Assembly (NCBI GenBank): GCA_964609625.1
Contig: CAZSRS010000053.1
Location: forward strand, 1-21,991
DNA length: 21,991 nucleotides
Direction: 5' to 3'
Origin: G963674665 sp964609625
GTDB taxonomy: Bacteria; Desulfobacterota; Desulfovibrionia; Desulfovibrionales; Desulfovibrionaceae
In this document: positions 6,130 to 13,384 of the stretch, piece after piece
Numbering within the stretch: position 1 is the stretch's first letter
Layout: every line of letters starts with the position of its first letter
Program-made: the position numbers and the translations under genes
The notes under the pieces: model-generated
Databases searched by the model: none
What the model was told of the DNA's origin: nothing
What the model saw: only the letters and a program-made list of their open reading frames with translations

Positions 6130-6971
6130 AGTTCCTCCCCCGAGGGGCGGCCTGGGTTGAGCACGTCTCGCAGGCCGTCGCCGGCCAGGGTGAAGGCCAG
6201 GGTGGCCAGGACAATGGCAGCGCCGGCGGACAGGGCGATGTGCGGCGCGATGGTCAGCACGGGCAGCCCTTTCTGGAGCATGCCGCCCCATTCGGGGGTG
6301 GGCGGGGGCACGCCGAGCCCCAGCATGCCCAGCCCGGCGATGCTCACGATGCGCTGCCCCATGCCGATGGTGGCGATGGCGCCGATGGGCTCCAGCAGGT
6401 TGGGCAAGTAGCAGCGCCGCACCATGTACCAGCGGCCGGCGCCGATGGCTCTGGTGGCCTCCACGAACGTGCGCTGGCTGATGCTCAGGGCGGTGTTGCG
6501 CACCACGCGGGCGTATTTTGGCCAGCCTGGCAGGATCAGGGCCAGGGCGATGCTGCCGGGGCTCGGTCCCAGGATGCCGACGAGCACAAGAACCAGCACC
6601 ATGGCCGGGAAGGAGAAAAAGCAGTCGGTCATGCGCATGAGCAGGGCGTCCAGCCCGCGCGAGAGCACCGCGGCAAGCCCGACGCTCACCCCCACCAGCA
6701 GGCAGCCCACGGTGATGGCCCCGGCCAATCCGATGGTGGGCTTGATGCCGTGCAGCAGGCGGCTGGCCACGCAGCGCCCCAGGCTGTCCGTGCCCAGGGG
6801 GAATTCATGCGACGGGCCGCTGAGGCGTTTGGCCAGGTATTGCTCCTCGGGGGCGTGGGGCGCGATCCAGGAGGCGAAGACCCCCGCCAGGAGCATGAGC
6901 AGCAGGAGCGCGCATCCCAGCGCGAACCCGGGGAGCCCGCCCCGGCGGGTATCAGCGGACAGTTTCGGCAT
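6117..6971 (-). CDS. Peptide/nickel-type ABC importer permease (DppC/NikC-like)
   Basis: A 284-residue inner-membrane protein. An N-terminal membrane segment (around residues 15-35) is followed by the family's periplasmic motif HEFPLGTDSLGRCVASRLLHG, several further membrane segments, and the cytoplasmic ATPase-contact loop of EAA type (EATRAIGAGRWYMVRRCYLPNLL). This arrangement, with the LGTDxLGRD-like motif (here DSLGRC), marks the C-type permease of family-5 importers. The usual Asp after LGR is Cys here, a small oddity. It starts with ATG 6971, 20 bases inside the end of the B-type permease gene. It forms the channel heterodimer with that permease. Confidence 0.92.
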   Translation of the reverse strand: MPKLSADTRRGGLPGFALGCALLLLMLLAGVFASWIAPHAPEEQYLAKRLSGPSHEFPLGTDSLGRCVASRLLHGIKPTIGLAGAITVGCLLVGVSVGLAAVLSRGLDALLMRMTDCFFSFPAMVLVLVLVGILGPSPGSIALALILPGWPKYARVVRNTALSISQRTFVEATRAIGAGRWYMVRRCYLPNLLEPIGAIATIGMGQRIVSIAGLGMLGLGVPPPTPEWGGMLQKGLPVLTIAPHIALSAGAAIVLATLAFTLAGDGLRDVLNPGRPSGEELWLR

Positions 6972-7899
6972 GACGCGTTCTCGGGTCGAGCACCCATTGC
7001 AGGATATCGACGCCCAGGTTGATCAGGACGTAGAACACGGTGATGGCCAGGACGCAGCCCTGCACCACGAAGACGTCCCTGGAATTGACGGAATCCACCA
7101 ACAAGCGCCCCAGGCCGGGCCAGAGAAAGATGGCCTCCACCACCACCGCGCCCCCGAAGAAATAGCCGAACTGTGATCCGACGTAGCTGGTCAGGGGCAC
7201 CAGGGCCTGGTGCAGGGCGTGCTTCCAGACCACCACTCGCCGTGGGAGCCCCCTGGCCTTGGCGGCCAACAGATGCTTTTCCTCCAGGGCCTGGATCATG
7301 CTTGCCCGGAGAAGGCGCGAGGAGAGGGCTGCGTTGGCCAGCCCCAGGGTCAGGGCCGGCAGGATGATGCCGCGCAAATCTGTGAACCCGGCCACCGGGG
7401 TCAGGCCCAGGGATATGGAAAACACCAGCATGAACACGAGGCCCAGGAAGAAGTCCGGCACGCAACTGACGAACAGCGATCCGGCCAGGGTGGCCTGGTC
7501 CAGAGTCCGCCCCTTTTTACAGGCGGCCGCAACACCGGCGGGCAGGGTGAGCAGCAGGAGGATGACCAGGGAGAGGCAGGCCAGGGCCGCGGTGGCCGGG
7601 ATCACGCGCGCCAGCTCCTGGGTCACGGGGCGGCCGGTCTGATATGAGCGGCCCAGGTCGCCCGTGAGCACGCGCCCCAGCCAGCGGACGTATTGCACGG
7701 CCATGGGCGCGTCCAACTGCATTTCCTGGCGCAGGTCGTTCACTGCCTGTTCGGAGGGCGATTCGATGCCTGTCTTGGCTGCCAGGGTGATGGTGGCCAT
7801 GTCGCCGGGGCTGATGAGCAGCGCGAAAAAGGCCAGCAGGCTGACCCCGAAGAGTACAGGGACCAGGGCCAGCAGCCTGCGCACCAGGAATCCAATCAT
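6952..7899 (-). CDS. Peptide/nickel-type ABC importer permease (DppB/NikB-like)
   Basis: A 315-residue inner-membrane protein. Its N-terminus (IGFLVRRLLALVPVLFGVS) and the motif LTGDLGRSYQTGRPVTQEL are typical of B-type permeases of the dipeptide/nickel family. The ATPase-contact loop AAKARGLPRRVVVWKHALH and the conserved end FLWPGLGRLLVDSVNSRD also fit. About six membrane segments are visible. ATG 7899 overlaps the methyltransferase stop in an ATGA. It is the third gene of the operon. The substrate class (peptide, nickel or metal chelate) cannot be decided from the permease. Confidence 0.92.
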   Translation of the reverse strand: MIGFLVRRLLALVPVLFGVSLLAFFALLISPGDMATITLAAKTGIESPSEQAVNDLRQEMQLDAPMAVQYVRWLGRVLTGDLGRSYQTGRPVTQELARVIPATAALACLSLVILLLLTLPAGVAAACKKGRTLDQATLAGSLFVSCVPDFFLGLVFMLVFSISLGLTPVAGFTDLRGIILPALTLGLANAALSSRLLRASMIQALEEKHLLAAKARGLPRRVVVWKHALHQALVPLTSYVGSQFGYFFGGAVVVEAIFLWPGLGRLLVDSVNSRDVFVVQGCVLAITVFYVLINLGVDILQWVLDPRTRHAETVR

Positions 7900-8639
7900 G
7901 TCGGTTTCACCGCGGTCACGGCGTGTGATGTCCAGCCGTTGCCCATGAACCAGCGCCGGACCAGGCCGTCGGTAAGCCGGTCCACGTCCGTGATCACCTC
8001 GCGCACCCCGAAACCATGTTCGGCCAGGCAGTCGGCCACTTCCTCGGCGCCGATGCGGGGCAGCTTGTCGTCGAAATTGGCGTAACAGGCATCGCGCCAC
8101 CCAGGTTTTCTTCCGGTCAGGAAATAGTCCGTGAGCTTTCCGCGCCAGCGCGCCAGCCAATTCTGTCGCAGGACCCGACCGTCGATGAGCGCGGCGATGC
8201 CGCCGGGTTTGAGCACCCGCGCGGCCTCGGCGATGGCCAAGCGGGGGCGGGGCAGGGTCCAGAGCACCCAACGGCTGACCACGGCGTCCACGCTGGCGTC
8301 GGGCAGGTCCACGGACTCCGCGTCCCCCTGCCAGAGCCTGACGCGCGCATCCAGGCCCTTGGTGGTCAGGTTTTGCCTTGCGCGGTCGAGCATGTCCTCG
8401 GAGAGGTCGAAGCCCAGCACTTGGTAGCCCTCGGCGGCCAGGATGGAGGTGATGAAGCCCGTGCCCGCGCCCATCTCCAGGACCGTGGCGTTGGAGGGCA
8501 GGCCCTGGAGCATGCCGCGGAGCAGGTCGCGCCAGCCCCGCTCCCTGGAGAAGAACCTGTAGGCGTCGTAGGCCTTGGCGTTGGGAGCGTTCCAACGCTC
8601 CCAACGCATGAATTGCTTGACGTCCTGGTGGGACATCAT
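7896..8639 (-). CDS. Class I SAM-dependent methyltransferase inside the importer operon
   Basis: A 247-residue cytoplasmic protein with the Rossmann-type methyltransferase fold: motif I VLEMGAGTGFIT (Glu55 to Gly61), acidic residue Asp78 in LGFDLSED, motif GDAESVDLP (105-113), DAVVSRWVLWTL and RVLKPGG. It resembles UbiE-like small-molecule methyltransferases; the acceptor cannot be told. ATG 8639 overlaps the binding-protein stop (ATGA), and its own stop overlaps the permease start (ATGA), so it is translationally locked into the transporter operon. A second ATG at 8636 is equally possible. Methyltransferases next to metal- or metallophore-type importers are a recurring arrangement in anaerobes, as far as I recall. 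Modification or release of the imported ligand is a plausible role (inference). Confidence 0.9.
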   Translation of the reverse strand: MMSHQDVKQFMRWERWNAPNAKAYDAYRFFSRERGWRDLLRGMLQGLPSNATVLEMGAGTGFITSILAAEGYQVLGFDLSEDMLDRARQNLTTKGLDARVRLWQGDAESVDLPDASVDAVVSRWVLWTLPRPRLAIAEAARVLKPGGIAALIDGRVLRQNWLARWRGKLTDYFLTGRKPGWRDACYANFDDKLPRIGAEEVADCLAEHGFGVREVITDVDRLTDGLVRRWFMGNGWTSHAVTAVKPT

Positions 8640-10174
8640 TGTACCTCTACGGTTTCCAGGCTGAAGGTCTGCTCCGTGGGGTGCATCCTGTAGCCGGAGA
8701 CCTTTTTGGAAACCAGGTCGATGTTCACGTAGTAGTTCAGGTAGGCCATGGGCAGGTCTGTCTCGAAGATGGCCTGAACCTCGTCGTAGATCTTCTTGCG
8801 TTCGTCCTGGTCGAAACTCTCGCGCGCGGCCAGCAGCAGTTCGTCCACCTTGGGGTTACTGTAGCGGAAGGCGCCCCAGCCGTCCTTGACGGTGTTTCCG
8901 GAGTAGTAGTCCAGCATGAGGTTGTCGTCCGGGTCGGGCACGAAGAGCAGTCCCCTGCCCATGAGGTAGAGGTCGAAGTCCCCGGCGTTGCGGCTCTGTT
9001 CCGCGGCGTTGAGTTGCAGGGCGGCGACGTCGCAACCCATGCCAACCTTGGCCAACTGCTGCTGGATCACCTCGGCCATGGGGGGCAGTTCCGCGCGTTC
9101 AGGATAGGTCACGAGCCTCACGCGCAGAGGCTTGCCGTCCTTTTCCACGATCCCGTCGTTGTCTTCGTCCTTCCAGCCGGCCTGGGCCAGGAGTTCCTTG
9201 GCCGCTGCCTGGTCTAAATCGAAGCCCTTGAGCGCGGTGTTGGCCCAGGTCACCTGGGGGGGAAAGAGGGTTCGGGCGGGTTCGCCGATGCCGTCGAGAA
9301 TGGCGTCGACGATCTCCACGCGGTTCAGGGCCAGGTTGAGCGCCTTACGCACCAGGGGGTCGGCAAAGGGCTCCCGGGTGAGGTTGAAGGACATCATGCG
9401 GCAACGGGCAATGGGCATGGTGTGGATGGTGAAGTCCTTGGAGCCGGCCAGGGACTTGGCGGCGTCGGCGGGCATGATCTGGGCCAAGTCCAGCTCGCCG
9501 CCCCGCAGCATGGCCAGGCGGGTGAGGGCCTCGGGGATCGACTTGTAGACGACCTGGTCCAGCTTGGGCTTGACCGCGCCCCAATGGGCCTTGTTGGGCA
9601 AGAGCACGATCTGCTCCTTGATCGTCCAGGAATCGACCATGAACACGCCCGTACCCACGGGCTTGACGATCTCGCCGGCCGCGTCGAAGGACGCGGGTGC
9701 CAGGGCGCCGGCTTCTCCCCTGGCCAGATAGGCGGGCAGTGGCGAGAAGGGTTGCGTGGTTTTGATGACCAAGGTCAAGTCGTTCGGCGCTTCAATGGAA
9801 TCCAGGGGCACGTTCTTCAGCAGTACCCCCTTCTCGCGAAGACGCTGGAAGGCATCCCGGTAGACCGGGGCGGTGAGGGGCGTGCCGTCATGAAAGGTCA
9901 CGCCGCCACGCAGGGTGAAGGTCCAAGTCAGTTTGTCGTCGCTGATTTTCCACTCCGTTGCCAGGCAAGGGAGCACGTTGAGCTTGTCGTCCACGGTGGT
10001 CAGCCCCTCGACCACGCCCAGGCGGGTGAACATATAGCCGTCGATCTGCGGGTCCATGGTCTTGGGCGACCAGGGCGCCCCGATGCGCAATATCTGTTCA
10101 GCGGCCCAGGCGGGCCCGACGGACAGGCACAGCACGGCGACAAGCAGCAGCATTCGCGGCAACAAATGGTTCAT
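8636..10174 (-). CDS. Periplasmic substrate-binding protein, family 5 (peptide/nickel type)
   Basis: A 512-residue secreted protein of the SBP_bac_5 family. A Sec signal peptide MNHLLPRMLLLVAVLCLSVG ends in PAWA (predicted cut after residue 24). The mature part has the family landmarks: APWSPKTMDPQ near the start, LATEWKISDDKLTWTFTLR, GVTFHDGTPLTA, PVGTGVF, ALTRLAMLRGGELDL, and a C-terminal DLYLMG...LDYYSGNT region. It is soluble, with no lipobox, and delivers the ligand to the permeases encoded downstream. ATG 10174 was chosen because AGGAGAT lies about seven bases upstream and the signal peptide begins there. It is the first gene of the minus-strand operon, divergent from the methyltransferase gene at 10311. 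Nickel, peptide or metal-chelate ligand is undecided. Confidence 0.92.
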   Translation of the reverse strand: MNHLLPRMLLLVAVLCLSVGPAWAAEQILRIGAPWSPKTMDPQIDGYMFTRLGVVEGLTTVDDKLNVLPCLATEWKISDDKLTWTFTLRGGVTFHDGTPLTAPVYRDAFQRLREKGVLLKNVPLDSIEAPNDLTLVIKTTQPFSPLPAYLARGEAGALAPASFDAAGEIVKPVGTGVFMVDSWTIKEQIVLLPNKAHWGAVKPKLDQVVYKSIPEALTRLAMLRGGELDLAQIMPADAAKSLAGSKDFTIHTMPIARCRMMSFNLTREPFADPLVRKALNLALNRVEIVDAILDGIGEPARTLFPPQVTWANTALKGFDLDQAAAKELLAQAGWKDEDNDGIVEKDGKPLRVRLVTYPERAELPPMAEVIQQQLAKVGMGCDVAALQLNAAEQSRNAGDFDLYLMGRGLLFVPDPDDNLMLDYYSGNTVKDGWGAFRYSNPKVDELLLAARESFDQDERKKIYDEVQAIFETDLPMAYLNYYVNIDLVSKKVSGYRMHPTEQTFSLETVEVQ

Positions 10175-10310
10175 TTTGGGATCTCCTTGTGTGCTCAACT
10201 TGGTCGGTATTTTAGTTGCCTATTATCGCAATTCGTGTCACTTTGCAAGTCACTTTTTGTTATTATATCATCGAGTTGGTTTACAATCAAAAAATAGGAG
10301 CGCTTAATCC
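10175..10310. promoter_or_regulatory. Divergent intergenic region with likely promoters and an 8-bp direct repeat
   Basis: This 136-bp AT-rich gap separates two divergent operons. On the plus strand a -10-like TACAAT (10282-10287) has TTGTTA (10257-10262) upstream at a long 19-bp spacing, and TAGGAG (10295-10300) is the ribosome site for ATG 10311. GTCACTTT occurs twice (10237-10244 and 10249-10256), a 12-bp period that could be a regulator site serving both directions. I see no convincing minus-strand promoter. Confidence 0.45.
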
Positions 10311-11126
10311 ATGAAAGTTGACTGGGAAAGTGCCTGGCGTGAGGCGATGTCCAGAATGAGCAGCATCAGTCACGTGGGCTACTGGAACACGCGGGCGAAT
10401 GACTACGACGACTTCATCCGCACCAGCGAATTCGCCTATGGCGAAGCCATGACCGAGGTACTGCTCCGAGCCGGGATGCTCGAACCGCAAAGCCGAGTCC
10501 TTGAAATCGCCTCGGGCGTGGGGGCCGTGACCCTGCCGCTGGCCGCGCGCTGCGCCGAGGTGGTGGCCATCGAGCCCGCGGACCAGATGGCCGATCGGCT
10601 TGCCGGCAACGCACGGGCGCGCGACCTGGCGAACATCGAGATCCGTCGCCAGACACTGGAAGAGGCCATGGGGGGCATCTCGGAGAATTCCTTTGACTTC
10701 ACCTTGATGTGCCATGCTTCCTGGCAGTTCCCTGAGATATTGGACGTGGTGCGTTTCATGGACGCGGCGAGCAGCAGGGGGGCATGCCTGGCGGACACGG
10801 CAGGGTTCGACGACCAGGCCCACGGTGAAATGTACAAGGCCTTGGGCATCGAGGCGGATTGCACCGATCGTTTCCCCTACCTCTTCAATCTCCTCTATGC
10901 CGAGGGGTATCGCCCCAACGTGTGGATGCTCGACTATACCATGCGGCGCTCCGTTGACTCGGCCCTGAGCATGTGGCAGTTGCTGCTGGGCAAGTATCGA
11001 ACCCCCACAGCGGAGGACCTCGCGTTGATCCAGGAGCACGTGGCACGGCGGGCCAGAAACGGCCTGTACGAGGTGCCCTCGGTCATGGCCGTGATGTGGT
11101 GGGAAAAGCGCCCAGGTTCCATGTGA
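10311..11126 (+). CDS. Class I SAM-dependent methyltransferase, first gene of the divergent operon
   Basis: A 271-residue protein with an N-terminal WESAWREAM...YWNTRANDYDDFI segment, then motif I VLEIASGVGAVTLPLA (Glu65 to Gly71, with Ala-Ser where GxG is usual) and acidic Glu88 in VVAIEPADQM. SFDFTLMCHASWQF follows in the motif-IV region. It is clearly a different protein from the methyltransferase at 7896-8639. The YWNxRAxxYDxF opening is seen in a group of methyltransferases from anaerobes and archaea that often sit beside metal or cofactor ABC importers (from memory). TAGGAG lies ten bases before ATG 10311. Its stop overlaps the next gene's start by four bases. Acceptor unknown. Confidence 0.88.
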   Translation: MKVDWESAWREAMSRMSSISHVGYWNTRANDYDDFIRTSEFAYGEAMTEVLLRAGMLEPQSRVLEIASGVGAVTLPLAARCAEVVAIEPADQMADRLAGNARARDLANIEIRRQTLEEAMGGISENSFDFTLMCHASWQFPEILDVVRFMDAASSRGACLADTAGFDDQAHGEMYKALGIEADCTDRFPYLFNLLYAEGYRPNVWMLDYTMRRSVDSALSMWQLLLGKYRTPTAEDLALIQEHVARRARNGLYEVPSVMAVMWWEKRPGSM

Positions 11127-12082
11127 TTCAAGAGGCACTGGCCGGTGTCGAAAAGGCGGCCGAACTCTGTCTTGTCGTCCTGCCGCCCATGCTGGCCGGG
11201 TGTCTTGCGGGCAGCGCTTTCGCCAGCTCCAGGCTCGGGCTCAAGTGCGGGGCGTTGTTCATGCCCCTGGCGCGCATGGCCGGTCTGCACGGACCCTTTG
11301 CCTTGTACCTGGCCCTGTGCTTCCTGAGTTTTCATTCCGCCAACGCCTACTTGGCCTCGTTGATGCATCGGGGCATGGTGCACAGGCGCATGATCCTGGG
11401 CATCTACCTCGTGGGGTGGCTGCCAGCGAGCATGAACTTCTACGTGTTCTTCACCGCCCCCGTGCTGCTGCCGGGCCTGGGGCTCAAGGCCGCTGGCATC
11501 GTGCTCGGGTTGTACATCCTGGCGAGCGTGCTCATCTTCTTGTCTGGCGTGTTCATGACCCGTGGGGAGGCGCGGCGACACCCGGAATCCCCGACCCCCC
11601 TGGAGCAGGGATTCTCCGGTTGGCCGGTCTGGCCCGGCTGGCGTCGCGTGGTCCGCGAGGGCGCGGCGCAGTTCCGGGACATCGCCTCCGTGTTCGTGCC
11701 GTGCATTGTCGTGGTGCAGATCCTCCTGACCATGTCGCCGGCGCGTGCCCTCATGGACGGGGTGGGGGACGTGCTGTTGTTGTTCGGTCTGCCCCCCGCG
11801 GGAGCGCTGGTGACCGTGACCGCCCTGCCGAGCGTCATGGGGGGCTTCGCCACGGCCATCGCCTGCCTGAATGACGGGCTTTTGCTCCACGCGCAGATGC
11901 CCAAGGTGCTGATGATCGCCGCCATCGGCCATGCACTGTTCTCGGCGTTCTCCTACTTCCTGCCGGCCAACGCAGCGGTGTTCGGCCCCCGGCTCGGCGC
12001 CAGGATCACCTTTTCTAGCCTGGTGGTCAGGATTCCCTGCCTGGTTGCCGCGTTGGTCGCGGCCTGTTTCCTGACGTTCTGA
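11123..12082 (+). CDS. Multi-pass membrane protein, possibly nucleoside-recognition/Gate-domain type
   Basis: A 319-residue hydrophobic protein with about eight membrane segments and a central polar loop (around residues 150-185, RGEARRHPESPTPLEQGF). The segments LCLVVLPPMLAG, LPSVMGGFATAIACLNDG and IAAIGHALFSAFSYFLPANA recall the Gate (nucleoside-recognition) domain of membrane proteins related to FeoB and SpmA/B. The likeness is loose, so I leave the function open. I take the GTG at 11123, which overlaps the methyltransferase stop (GTGA). No strong ribosome site is present, so translation would depend on the upstream gene. Its coupling to a methyltransferase suggests it moves the methylated product or its precursor across the membrane (inference). 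Confidence 0.7.
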   Translation: MIQEALAGVEKAAELCLVVLPPMLAGCLAGSAFASSRLGLKCGALFMPLARMAGLHGPFALYLALCFLSFHSANAYLASLMHRGMVHRRMILGIYLVGWLPASMNFYVFFTAPVLLPGLGLKAAGIVLGLYILASVLIFLSGVFMTRGEARRHPESPTPLEQGFSGWPVWPGWRRVVREGAAQFRDIASVFVPCIVVVQILLTMSPARALMDGVGDVLLLFGLPPAGALVTVTALPSVMGGFATAIACLNDGLLLHAQMPKVLMIAAIGHALFSAFSYFLPANAAVFGPRLGARITFSSLVVRIPCLVAALVAACFLTF

Positions 12083-12147
12083 CGTCCCCCCCATCATGGC
12101 GCGCCGTGTTGGCCTGCAATGCACTTCGATTGGAGTGCCGAATGCAT

Positions 12148-12175
12148 TTGGCCTCGATCCATCCAAATATATTAT
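12148..12175 (+). promoter_or_regulatory. Candidate internal promoter before the HgdB/YjiM-like gene
   Basis: The 129-bp gap 12083-12211 is notably AT-rich at 12160-12190 compared with its surroundings. TTGGCC (12148-12153) and TATTAT (12170-12175) are 16 bp apart. An inverted repeat (GCACT and AGTGC arms around 12120-12138, eight-base loop) lies just upstream. This could start a separate transcript for the reductase and importer genes. Confidence 0.35.
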
Positions 12176-12211
12176 TTGACATTTTGGCACCTTACCTCCA
12201 CGAAACTGTTC

Positions 12212-13357
12212 ATGGAAACACCTTTTTTCGATGCTCGTTACAAGCAGCGCAGTGCCGAACGTATCTATCGGGAAGGCATAGAGCAGCGGGACGCCGGCCG
12301 GAAAATCTTCGGCGTCTATTGCGCCTTCACCCCCAAGGAGATCATCGCCGCGGCAGGGGGCATCCCCGTGGCGTTGTGCTCCGGAAGTGCCGAGCCCATC
12401 CAGGCCGCGGAGGCGCATCTGCCCAGGTTGCTCTGCCCGTTGGTCAAGGCGACGTATGGGCATGCCTTGAACCGCACCTGCCCCTATATGGAGGAGGTCG
12501 AGTACATCTTTGCCGACGCGACCTGCGACGGCAAGAAGAAGATGTTCGAGCTGCTGGCCGAGATCAAGCCGTTGCATCTGCTCTCCCTGCCCCAGGAGAA
12601 TACGAGCGAAAGGAGTCTGGCCTGGTGGTTGGAGGAGATGGAGCAGATCAAGGCCATCGTGGAGCGCGTGACCGGCAACGAGGTGACCGAGGCCGGGTTG
12701 CGCGGGCAGATCGCGCTGTACAACGACCTGCGGGCGGCCGTGGAGGAGATATATGCGCTGAATACCGGGCCGGTGCCCCTGCTCATGGGGCGGGAAATCG
12801 AGGCCGTCTGCGAGGTAGCGGCGGGTTTCGAGTGCAACCTGGAGCGACGCGCCGCCGAGCTGCGTGTAGTGGCCGAGCACATTCGCGGGCGGGCAGGGGA
12901 CCGCGAATTCCTGGACACGATGCGGCGAAGGCCACGCATCCTGCTCACGGGATGCCCCACGACGAATTCCAAGGTGCTGGACATCGTCGAGGATGCCGGT
13001 GGCGTGGTTGTGGCCATTGAGAACTGCGGCGGACTCAAGACCACCGCGCGGGTGGAGGAGCGTGGGGACCCCATGCACGCCCTGGCCCACAAGTACCTCT
13101 CCACACCCTGCCCGTGCATGACGCCCAACCGGCCGCGCATGGAACTCATTGGCCGCATCGCGCGGCAATACAACGTGCAGGGCGTGGTGGAGCTCACCTG
13201 GGAGGCCTGCCACACGTATAATGTGGAGGCCTACAGCGTGAACCGGTACGTCACGGAGGAGCTGGGTTTGCCTTATCTGCAGATTCGCACCGACTATTCC
13301 GAGAACGACAAGGCGCAGATTCTGCTGCGCGTGCAGGCGTTCCTGGAAGTGCTCTAA
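12212..13357 (+). CDS. HgdB/YjiM-type reductase, putative double-cubane cluster protein
   Basis: A 381-residue cytoplasmic protein of the 2-hydroxyacyl-CoA dehydratase subunit (HGD-D) family, single-gene type like E. coli YjiM. Landmarks are VYCAFTPKEIIAAAGGIPVALCSG (Cys37, Cys56), RLLCPLVKATYG (Cys75), TCPYMEEVEYIFADATCDGKKK (Cys90, Cys105), LLTGCPTTNSK (Cys248), IENCGGLK (Cys272), TPCPCMTPNR (Cys300, Cys302) and WEACHTYNVE (Cys333). Family members hold a [4Fe-4S] or double-cubane [8Fe-9S] cluster and, when charged by an ATP-driven activator (HgdC/YjiL type), perform very low-potential reductions. No activator gene lies in the window. ATG 12212 starts at the conserved family N-terminus but has no clear ribosome site. 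A separate promoter may precede it. It is followed 27 bases later by a transporter binding protein, so reduction of the imported compound is the natural hypothesis. Confidence 0.88.
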   Translation: METPFFDARYKQRSAERIYREGIEQRDAGRKIFGVYCAFTPKEIIAAAGGIPVALCSGSAEPIQAAEAHLPRLLCPLVKATYGHALNRTCPYMEEVEYIFADATCDGKKKMFELLAEIKPLHLLSLPQENTSERSLAWWLEEMEQIKAIVERVTGNEVTEAGLRGQIALYNDLRAAVEEIYALNTGPVPLLMGREIEAVCEVAAGFECNLERRAAELRVVAEHIRGRAGDREFLDTMRRRPRILLTGCPTTNSKVLDIVEDAGGVVVAIENCGGLKTTARVEERGDPMHALAHKYLSTPCPCMTPNRPRMELIGRIARQYNVQGVVELTWEACHTYNVEAYSVNRYVTEELGLPYLQIRTDYSENDKAQILLRVQAFLEVL

Positions 13358-13384
13358 CAACACAGAGACAGGGAGATGCAAGCG

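Noticed and set aside
12176..12190. TTGACA -35 box and a sigma54-like TGGCAC before the reductase gene
   Set aside because: No acceptable -10 box lies 16-18 bp after TTGACA, and no GC dinucleotide lies at the -12 position after TGGCAC.
10934..13381. Very long open frame on the minus strand opposite the membrane protein and reductase genes
   Set aside because: It is a high-GC shadow: the plus-strand frames have clear family motifs and start/stop coupling, while the antisense translation is His/Gln/Arg-rich with no domain.
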